The notes under the pieces were generated by a model. The model was not told the origin of the DNA. It ran no database searches and saw only the letters and a list, made by a program, of their open reading frames with translations. Shown in pieces: positions 34,092-43,185 of a DNA stretch of 64,000 nt. The DNA comes from Zopfochytrium polystomum. Lineage: Eukaryota; Chytridiomycota; Chytridiomycetes; Chytridiales; Chytridiaceae. Positions within the stretch are counted from its first letter, which is position 1; each line of letters starts with the position of its first letter. The position numbers were made by a program, and so were the translations under genes. The DNA lies in assembly GCA_025765615.1 (NCBI GenBank), contig JAIVFJ010000265.1:1-64000 (forward strand), in the 5' to 3' direction.

Positions 34092-34128
<37 letters not shown>
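30080..34128 (+). mobile_element. Decayed LINE (AP endonuclease + reverse transcriptase) with poly(A) tail
   Basis: Plus-strand pieces in three frames. An endonuclease-like part (30410-31150) has FATWNNIRCAF, ILAIQETGCSD, a GD.N-like GDRNSL and SSRLDSIWLSPP, then TDTSDHLPFN with the SDH catalytic motif. An RT part (31430-33080) has SLASNKAPGPS, LLLNDIKKAFDSAP (motif A), IQQGSLEGPL (motif B) and FALVNDTNTL, where the usual F-x-D-D is N-D. A 3' part follows (32909-33781). The 3' UTR (33790-34093) and a poly(A) of about 35 (34094-34128) end the element; an internal poly(A) occurs at 30301-30334. Several frameshifts and the motif C change mean it is inactive. The 5' border is unclear. Confidence 0.85.
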
Positions 34129-34130
<2 letters not shown>

Positions 34131-34543
34131 AGCAACACCACTTCGTGGTTGAGGGCAACAACCTTTTCATTTTTATTTTTAACATGGGCACAAACATAGA
34201 AACACAATTTAATTGTTTTTTATGGTCCCAATCGGCGTCACTTTTATACTGTCAATTTCATATACCTGGAGATTTTGAGGCAGCAAAAAAAAAGTTTTAT
34301 GGAGGGCAAAAAACAATTATTATTTGATAAAAAGAAGTTGAAAATCTGTACTACTCAAAGAAAGAAATAGTAGTTGTTCAGGTGCAATGTGCAGCAAAAG
34401 GACTATTATCTCTCATTGACCACAGCAATCAATCCTTTTTATTTTCTTCAGTTTTAACAACGCACAGCCTTTGAAAAAACAAGTTTGCCTCAGGTAAAAA
34501 ATATAGGAGTACAGAATATCAAAGTGACAGGGTCATTTTCTGA
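34129..34543. other. AT-rich spacer between LINE and NLR-like gene
   Basis: About 400 bp with no gene; it should hold the 3' end signals of the minus-strand NLR-like gene. Confidence 0.6.
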
Positions 34544-37500
34544 TCAAAACTCAATAAAAGAAGAAATTCCTTCACCAATGGTGAAAACATTTTGCTGTGA
34601 GAGGAGCTGAAAGTCACCACGAAATTCAAGTGGAAGCCAGCAACAAACTTTAGTGACATCAGATATGAACCAAACACCATCATTTATCACAGATTCAAGA
34701 ACACCTTCCCCACTCAGCAGCCACTGTCCTGAAGAATTACGTGCACTACAATTGTGTGCCAGGTTTGGAGCTGTGAGTGTGATATCACTTCTTTCCACCG
34801 GCAATCCTGTCCTAAGCTTGATGAATATTCTCTTGTAATTTCTGTCCTGCAAAACAACAGATTGTCCATCCGCAGTGAATCCAGAAGACATTGTGAATGA
34901 AAAACCATCCAGCTTATGCAGCTCTTGGCCACTGGAAGGATTCCAAATCCTGACTGTCCTGTCCCTACTTCCAGATACAACGAACTCCTCATTAGGACTA
35001 AATGCTGCAGAGTAGACAAGATCAGAGTGTCCCTCCAGCGTATGCAGCTCCTGGCCAGTGGAGGAATTCCAAATCCTGACTGTGTTGTCCAAACCTCCAG
35101 ACACAACAAACTGCCCATCAGGACTGAATGCTGTAGAGCAGACAGCACTAGAGTGTCCCTCAAGCTTATGCACCTCCTGGCCAGTGAAAGCATTCCAAAT
35201 CCTGACTGTCTCCTCCAAACCTCCAGACACAACAAACTGCCCATCAGGACTGAATGCTGCAGAGTAGACACGACTAGAGTGTCCCTCAAGCTTCTGCAGC
35301 TCCTGGCCAGTGGAAGCATTCCAAATCATGACTGTGTTGTCCCCACTTCCAGACACAACAAACTGCCCATCAGGACTGAATGCTGCACAGTTGACACGAC
35401 TAGAGTGTCCCTCCAGCTTCCGCAGTTCCTGGCCAGTGGAAACAGTCCAAATCCTGACTGTCTTATCAGAACTTGCACACAAAACAAGCTGCCCATCAGG
35501 ACTGAATGCTGCCGATTTGACAAAATAAGAGCGTCCCTCCAGCTTCTGCAGCTCCTGGCCAGTGGAAGCATTCCAAATCCTGACTGTGTTGTCCAAACCT
35601 CCAGACACAACAAACTGCCCATCAGGACTGAATACTGCATAGTAGGCACCAACAGAGTGTCCCTCAAGCTTTTGCATCTCCTGGCCAGTGGCAGCATTCC
35701 AAATCTGGACTGGGTTGACCAAACCTCCAGACACAACAAACTGCCCATCAGGACTGAATGCTGCATAGTAGACACCAATAGAGTGTCCCTTAAGCTTATG
35801 CACCTCCTGGCCAGTGGAAGCATTCCAAATCCTGACCGTCCTGTCCCAACTTCCAGACACAACAAACTGCCCATCAGGACTGAATGATGCAGAAAGGACT
35901 TCTTCAGAGTGTCCCTCAAGAATATGCAGCTCCTTGCCAGTGGAGGAATTCCAAATCCTGACTCTGTTGTCTTCACTTCCCGACACAACAAACTGCCCAT
36001 CAGGACTGAATGCTGCACACCTGACATGACCATAGTGTCCCTCAAGTGTATGCAGCTCCTGGCCAGTGGAAGCATTCCAAATCCTGACTGTCATGTCATC
36101 ACTTCCAGACACAACAAACTGCCCATCAGGACTGAATGCTGTAGAGTGGACACCACTAGAGTGTCCCTCAAGCTTATGCAGCTCTTGGCCAGTGGAAGCA
36201 TTCCAAATCCTGATTGTCGAGTCTTCACTTCCAGACACAACAAACTGCCCATCAGGACTGAATGCTGCAGAGTTGACATCTCCAGAGTGTCCCTCAAGAA
36301 TATTTAGATAGGAAGGCCAAGATTTTAGTTGCCCTTTTACCACTTTCGGGCATGACACACTTCTAGGCACCTTCAGAACAAAAGCCTTAAAAAATTCAGA
36401 GTCACTTGGGGCGAAGGGTACAGCTGTGAAGTAAACTTGCAGTGCAGATGCCTTGAGTGGAATGAGAAACGTTTGCACGACCCTCTTCATGTCTTCAATC
36501 AGGGTGCACAGTGGTTTCTTTTCATGAATAGGGACTAGACTCTGGAGCTTCGTCATGGCAGGAAGCACCAAATTGAGCGAGTCAAGCAAGCTACAGGCTT
36601 CCAGGAAATGGTGACCATGCTCTTCCAGGAATTGTTGCAATTCAGTCTGCAGACTATGTGTCTCCTGAGGATAATTCTTTGGGAAATGTCCGCTTGACGC
36701 GTCAAAGCAGTGTTCCCAGAAGTGCTTCACTGCATATTTAACATGGTCAGGGATTCCTTTCTCAACTTTCTCATCAAAATCGGGGATCTCAGAGTGGAAA
36801 TCCGAGAATGGCAGGTCACACAAATTAAATTTCAGATTCTTGTTCAATGCGCTGATGCACAGCCTTGCAAATTCACAGTGGCTACTTTTCGGGTCAATCT
36901 GAACAGACAGCTTGCATCTTTCTGGAGTTGTCAGGTAGTCCTTGACAGACTTGTGAAAAATCCTGATTTTCTTGGTAGAACCATCAAGCACAAGGATGGG
37001 ATCAAGCAAACGGATGCACCTCATCACATTTTCAGGTTTCGCCTTGTCCAGCAGCGAGACAATGGCGTCTGCAGTCAGAGGTTCATAGGCAAAAACAATG
37101 GTGGACAGAACAGAAAGAAGAGTGTCCAAATGATCCGCTTTGATGGACTGAAGCATGCCATTGAACATTCTGTCATACATTGAGTCAATGCTTCCATCCA
37201 TCTTGTCGCCCTTGGGAAGGTCTTTAATTTGCTCAAGAGTGGTTTCTTCAGTCTCCAATTTCTGCAAATAAGTGCAAGCAGTCACAAGCCAGACGAATAT
37301 TCCAGCAGACTTTGACACCAGAATCTCTGATCCCTCATCAACAACAGATTGCTCAGCATTCAAGGATCTGAGGAAATGTCTTGTGAACTCAATCTGGTCC
37401 TGTGTGTTCTCTTCAGCCGTTGGCTCAATTTCCTCAAAAGGAATCTTCTCAAAGGCTTTCACAATATCTACTTCAGGGCGTCCAGTCACCAGCATCTTCA

Positions 37501-39409
37501 CGTTATCAGGAAGCAGCCTGTCCAGTTCCTGAAACACTAAAAGAATCTCAACCCTCTTCCCAATAACACTGGATTCTTCAAGGGCATCCACAACCAGGAC
37601 CACAGGTACATTCAGCTTCTTGCTTTCAACAACTTTCTTCAGTGGCTGAACAAGCAGCACCTTCATCATCTCAAACATTGATTTGGACAGAATATCTGGA
37701 TTGGCTTGCTTGACTTGAAGCAGAATCTCTCCAAATTGAAGGTTGAACCTTGCAAGACCAAACACAAGAGTCAAGATCAGGTTTCGAGCACTGCTGCGAC
37801 GCTCGTCATCATGCTTGCAGAAGAACAAGCCACCAAGCATATTCTGGGCCTGCAGTTCCCTGGCGACCATAGCAGCCATCACAGACTTGCCCACTCCAGT
37901 CACACCTTTCAACCACATCACCCTGTTGGAGCTGGCCGCAGTGCGATCGTCAGGAGATAGAAACTTGAACACTTTCTTCAGCAGCCACTCCCTGGATCCA
38001 GAAAGAACATTCTTCAGGAGAGCCTCCCTCTCAAGATCCATGATTTCAGACAGGGGAGACAACCATTTCTCCAATTCAGCCAAATTAGATCTGGAAAGTG
38101 AAATAACTTGGCTTGGACTCAGACTCTTCGAATCTACCTTGCGGCGACTGTACACTTCTCTGGCTTCAGTCACAATCCTTTTACAAGAAGGTCAGGTGAG
38201 GGTAGGTGTGAGCAATAAAAGGGGTAATTTAAAAGTGTTGGCACTTACTTCATTACATCATTCTCAGGATTTGCCTTTGGCCCATTCAGTTCTAAAATCA
38301 TCTTGACAGTTTCACGCACTGTTTGGAGGCCAGGACTTAAAGCGTGGGCATGGGGGAAGCCAGGAAACTTCTCGAGGTCAAAGGTGCTGAAGTCCACCAT
38401 GACCTTTGACTTTTTACCATTGGTCAAGGTTGTCTCCTCCCTGCTTGAAAGAAGGACAGGCAGAATGTCGTGTCCTTTCTCTCTCTTCATCTGAAGTGCA
38501 AGCTCCCACTGAAATTTTGTGTTAAAGTGCAATATTGAAGAAAAACATTTCACCTCTAGCAAGCAGTTGTCAGGCTTTTTGTCAGCCTCAAGCATCCTCT
38601 TCATACTTGCATCAGAACAAAGCAGAATGATGACTGAGGAGTGAAACAGTCCAGACATGAAGTTGATTCCCCATTCCCCAGTGTAAGAAAGGCATTCTGC
38701 ATCCAAGAAAGCATGTCTCCCTTCCAGTCTGGACTCCTCAGTGAGGACAGATCCAGTATAATCTTTCATGAGGGCAATCTGGATCTCGTTAAACAGAGTT
38801 CTTGCAAACTCTGTCTCTGAAGCCTGTCGGTAGCTGAAAGATATTTGGAGTGAGGCACACAGAGAGGCAGGACAGAACAGGTACCTGATGAAGAATGGGT
38901 GCTTTTGAACTTTAGTTTTGCAATCCCAGTCACTTGGGATGAGATCCATCCATTTATCTGAGTGAGTGAACGAAAACGGCAGAAGATTAGGTGAAAGCTC
39001 AAGGCATACAACTGAATCATATTTTTTACCCATTTTGTGTTCAAGGCTCTTATCATAGCTGTCATCTGCTGCACCAGCGGTGCCTCCAGATGTAGTGTCA
39101 CGAGCAGTATCAAGAACCTTTACAATAATGAGGTGGTGATTGGGACTTATCAAACACAAATATACTTACTTTCCACTTATAATGCTGAGAAAGCAGACTG
39201 GGAATATCATCATCTGCTTCGAGGACAATTGCATTATTTGTGGCAGAGTCCACGTACAGCAACTCCATCGCAACATCCTCCACAACATTGAATTTGGTAC
39301 GAACAAGCTGATGCAAGCCGTCAAAACCAGTGGCAACAGGTACACGGATCTTCCTTCCAATGCCTTCAAACACAAAGGTCACAGTCCACGCATTCAGTTG
39401 GGTGGCCAT
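34544..39409 (-). CDS. PB1-like/TIR/NACHT/WD40 NLR-like receptor
   Basis: Five exons: 39170-39409, 38885-39117, 38554-38833, 38249-38508 and 34544-38177. Introns are 52, 51, 45 and 71 bp, all GT-AG with matching phases; product 1548 residues. Residues 1-80 look like a PB1/ubiquitin-fold domain (TVTFVFEGIGRKIRVPV...ELLYVDS...LEADDDI). About 155-300 is a TIR domain: HPFFISYRQASETEFARTLF, RHAFLDAECLSYTGEWGINF, SSVIILLCSDASM, and after splicing DNCLLEWELAL with the Glu position of TIR NADases. About 380-640 is a NACHT NTPase with Walker A GVTGVGKS, Walker B VPVVLVVDALEE, sensor-like LVTGRPE and the helical FHKSVKDYLT region. About 965-1430 is 11 full WD40 repeats plus one degenerate (LEGHS...FSPDGQFVVSGS...RIWN). 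Plan and family knowledge indicate a STAND sensor: WD40 sensing, NACHT oligomerisation, TIR effector. Start is the first ATG before the PB1-like fold; an untranslated upstream exon is possible. Confidence 0.85.
34900..36310 (-). repeat. Near-identical 126-bp WD40-coding tandem repeats
   Basis: About 11 direct units of 42 codons with strong nucleotide identity (for example the ACAACAAACTGCCCATCAGG block recurs in almost every unit). The differences cluster at a few codons per unit, such as the residues after LEGHS and before RIWN. This is the mark of recent internal duplication or gene conversion. Confidence 0.9.
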
Positions 39410-41834
39410 TTGTTGATCAGTGACAGATTCTGGAAGTAAGAGATGAGTGTTAGAGTTGGCAATCAATAGGTAGAAAAGAAGGGATTTAGAAACAGATAGG
39501 GAGGGGGATGGGTACAACTGAATCAAATAATTGTCAGTCGATTGCCTTGGCATAACATGATTGCTCACCAAGGTTGTTTCTTCAGCAAAAATCCAATTGT
39601 GGGAGCAGTATGCAGACAGCAGAGATCAATTGGAAGACTTGGCTTGACAAGGTAGGTGGTCGTTCTCACCGTTGCCAAAGGTTTTCAGAACAAGCGACAA
39701 ATCTAAATTTCATCAAGGTTAGCTATTAGTGGGAGAATGGTAAATATTGACAATGATTGCGAGATCAGTTGGGAGCGGTTGACCGATGATCAACGAAATT
39801 AAGTGTCACAGGGGAATTTGTTTGGAAGAATCCATCGGCTTCAATAAAAGAGATTGAGAGGCAACGAAGTGTGCGATTTGATATTGATTGAGAGATAGAG
39901 AGTTTGAGGATTATGATTCGAACCGGGGTTTCAGTTGGAATAATTGAGAGAAGAGGCGGAGGGGTTCGAAAGGCAATGAAGGAAATGGTCACAGGGGTTT
40001 GTTTGGAAGAATCTAAGCGATCGATTGAGAGATTCACAAACAAAGCGATGTGAGAGAGTGGGATAGGGAGATCGAGCTTCGTAGATCGAGCAACATTGAG
40101 GACTGGATTAATCGCAAAGAGACGAGAGAGAATAGAAAAGAGGAGATGAAGGAAATCGTCATAGGGATTAAGGAAATCGTCACATCGATTTGTTTTGGGA
40201 AGATCTGAGCGATCGATTGTGGGAGAGGGTATCGTTTGGAAGGATCGAGAGAGGGCGATGGTTCTTACAGGGAACGGATCGGGGAATCTTCGTTCGTCGT
40301 TCGATTTTTTCTTTTCGGTTTTTTTCTTTGAAAAATTGTTTGACAAGTCGTTCTTTCAGAACGAGTGGCACAGGGATCGTGGAAGGTTACCCGCAGGCAT
40401 CCTTCAAGGTTTCCCGGAGTGGTTGGCCCGCCTACATCCCCCATGACCCATCCGCTCATACTCAGTTCCGAAATTATTGACTACAAACGAATTTTTTTTT
40501 TTTTTTTCAGCGCCCTTCGGTCCTCCCAAGAATCACAAAATTCCTGAAAAAGACCCACTATTTCGTCGCTCTCCACCCCGTACCGCAGGGCTGTTGCCTG
40601 CCGTGGACACCACCAAAACAATTGCGCGGCAAAAACTCCTTGTCGTCCTTCTCATCCTCGCCTTCTTCTTTGTCAGTGTTAGCGATACTGCCCAGTCCTT
40701 CGCCCCCTTCGTCCCGCATAATCCAAAAGGAGATCAAACCACCTGCTACTCACCTTCCCGTGTCGGTGCTCGTCACCATTGCCTCCTTGCGGCGAGAGAG
40801 ATTGGACGCTCACAAAAAAGGCGAAGAAAAGGGTGGTGGAGGGCTTGAACCATCATTTTTTATTTTTCTTTTTTTTGCAGATGGAGATGGTGATGGAGAT
40901 CCATTTGAACCGTGCTCTTACATGACCATGTCTCCTGACGAAATGAAAGCTCAACTGTTCAAAAATGGTAATAGAATCTGTGACAATAGTTATTCTGTAA
41001 GGAAAAGACGCTGCCCCTTCGAAACAATCTACGTCAATTCAAAAGAATTTGTGTTATGTGACGAATCACCTGAATTCTATTTTAGCAGGTGTTGAGATTT
41101 GAGCCTAGGAAGCCAGCTTCCTATGTTGACAGCCTCGTCGCCGCCGCTGATGCAACTTACACTGGGTCAGGTAAGCCGAAAGGCCTAATCTGAATCCAAC
41201 GAAAAGAGTTAGGTGAAGATGGCAGTGATTCTAGCTTTGCTATACTAGGCTTTGCTGGCGAGGACAATGCGATTAGAATCACACTCAATGGTTTCAGAGA
41301 AATGTTGAACTGGGGCAGCTCACAGCTGCCCAGGTCAGCTGACTTTTGTCTGACCCACTGTTGAACCAGGGCAGCTCACAGCAGCTCCAGGTCAGACGGC
41401 TTTTGTCTCTGTGTGAAACACCCTTTGTCTGCTGTGCAGAGACCTCTGTCCTGGCCTCTGGACACACACTGGTTGATTTGAAATGCCCCTGATGATTTTA
41501 AATCATCTTTCCTCTGTGGGAAAACTGGTCACTGCACACAGACCTCTGGACAGACCTTGGTTGATTTGAAATGCTTCTGAAGATTTCAAATCATTTTCCC
41601 TCTCTGTGGAGACCTGGGCATGGGCCTCCACACAGAGCTTGGTTAATTTGAAATGCTCTGAATATTTCAAATGGACCCTCCCTCTGTGGGAAGGGGTTTG
41701 CAACAGCTCCCCAGAGCAAAGTCTTGTCTGAAGCAGTTTGCAACTTGTTCAGATAGGCAAAACAGGAAAACTGGTCAACCTCCCTGCAGGAGCATAAATT
41801 AACGAAATAAAAAAAAAACTCTCACACCAATTTG
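39410..41834. other. 5' flank of the NLR-like gene and repeat-rich spacer
   Basis: 39810-40260 contains diverged copies of a motif GTTTGGAAG(A)ATC..AGCGATCGATTG(A)GAGA. At 40500 and 40880 T-rich tracts end in CAG and precede short open stretches (the second encodes SPDEMKAQLFKNGNRICDNS), possibly exons of an unrecognised gene ending near 41095. I cannot support a full model. 41300-41700 is a tandem repeat listed separately. Confidence 0.35.
41305..41700. repeat. Diverged tandem repeats
   Basis: Two arrays: two copies of a unit of about 60 bp (GGGCAGCTCACAGC...GGTCAG) at 41310-41400, and about three copies of a unit of about 85 bp (GGTTGATTTGAAATGC...TTTCAAAT...CTCTGTGG) at 41465-41700. Confidence 0.7.
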
Positions 41835-41862
41835 TGTTATGAATCACCCTCTGGAAACCTCT

Positions 41863-41882
41863 GGAACCTTCTAGAACATTCC
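41863..41882 (+). promoter_or_regulatory. Perfect four-unit heat-shock element in solo LTR-A copy 3
   Basis: Same 20 bases as at 7663-7682, at the same offset (28 bp) from the LTR start, followed by further GAA/TTC units. It faces the downstream lipase-like gene, about 1.3 kb away. Confidence 0.75.
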
Positions 41883-42026
41883 TTCATGGAACCTTGTGGA
41901 ACCTTCTGGAACCTTCAGTGCTTTCCTGGCTTGTCTTGTTGTCATTGGTATCATTGGTATCATTGTAATACTAATTGCTCTTTCTGGAACTTTCTTTGAG
42001 TCTTGACAAGGAAGACTCCCAAAGGG

Positions 42027-42034
42027 TATAAAAG
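42027..42034 (+). promoter_or_regulatory. TATA box of solo LTR-A copy 3
   Basis: TATAAAAG within the conserved context of all three copies. Confidence 0.7.
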
Positions 42035-42373
42035 GGGGATGGGGGACCTGTCCCATCCCTCAAGTGAATTATTGTTTCCAATACAATCATCACTCCTCTC
42101 AGTTCCTCGTCTGCCTTGTCCTGTCCTGCCCAGTTCCTGACAATTTGCAAGTCCCTGTGTAAAACAAGCTCTCTTTGCCCACTTGCCCTTGGTCGCTTGC
42201 TACGCTCGCTCCCTTGTACAAGTGCTCTATTCAAACCTCGGTAATATCCTTTCTTTCTTTCTACCTCTCATCTATTTGCTTTGCTTTGCAGCCTCGACCC
42301 TTCCACCTTCTTGCAAAGCCGCCTTCACTCACAACGACACCTTCTACACTGCAACTTCAACATAACCCTAACC

Positions 42374-42450
42374 AGAACGATAATGACAGTCACAATAGGT
42401 TTGGGTCCATCTTGTGCCTCTTCCTGCTAACCAGTCAGATCCACCTAACA
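42374..42450 (-). mobile_element. LTR-B terminal fragment
   Basis: Matches the half of LTR-B nearest its minus-strand start (the GTCACAATAGGTTTGGGTCC region through CCACCTAACA). The rest is missing. Confidence 0.75.
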
Positions 42451-43185
42451 GACTGAATGAAAAATTAAATGCAAGTGAACTATATATTTTGCTGGAATGA
42501 TGGCGATAACTAATAAACCGAAAGAACAGGTGATGGCGCGTAAAAGAAAATTGCAATGGGCCTAATTTTTTGTCTTCGGTGGCCGATCAAAACTTCGTGA
42601 AAAAACTCCTGAAATGAGTAGAGGAAGATGCTCTCCAAAAAGGCAGGCAATCGAGAGAGTGAGAGGAAGAGAGAGACAGGCAGACAGACACTGAGACAGA
42701 TAGAGAGACAGAGAATGTTTGTCTTTCACTCTCTCTCTCTCTCTGTCTCACTGGCTTGTGTATGATGAGAGCGTTGCCACTGGCCGCTGAATTTTTGCCG
42801 CAAGCTGATTGGCTCTTCGACTTTGGGTTGTTTGTTTCGGCTGCTGGGCAATCTTATGAGCAAAAAAGGACAGCACTGTTTTCGTGACTGGTTCCACTGT
42901 GTGGGGGCGAGCACCCGCGAACACGCGGTGTGGATAAATAAGATGATTTGGATATGCTCCAAACAGAAAATCCTATTTGTCCGATATTTATTTGTCTTTG
43001 TCTCTCAATGGGGAAAGGGGGTTAGTTTCGACATATGCCTTCGCACCTCCCCGCCGTGTCGCTCTTTTCTGCTCCACGAGGTGGAGCGCACCAATCATAC
43101 TTCAAAGTTCAACGGGTGTCTGTCTCACTCTCTACATCGCAAAGCTGCGAAAAAACAAAAAGTGGACAACATTTTCAGCAAACAG

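Larger units (their letters stand above)
41835..42142 (+). mobile_element. Solo LTR-A (copy 3), heat-shock-element-bearing
   Basis: 308 bp starting TGTTATGAATCACC and ending CAGTTCCTGACA, flanked by ATTTG on both sides (41830-41834 and 42143-42147). It lies between the NLR-like gene and the lipase-like gene. Sequence and element order (heat-shock element, TATA box) match the other copies. Confidence 0.92.

Noticed and set aside
34916..36311. Long plus-strand open frames rich in NKLPIRTECC-like repeats
   Set aside because: They are the antisense of the tandem WD40 units; the repeated pattern follows the 126-bp repeat and has no domain.
38958..39009. Extra 52-nt intron in exon 2 of the NLR-like gene (GTATGCC...CTCAG)
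   Set aside because: Splice signals exist but its removal would shift the frame and lose the TIR start.
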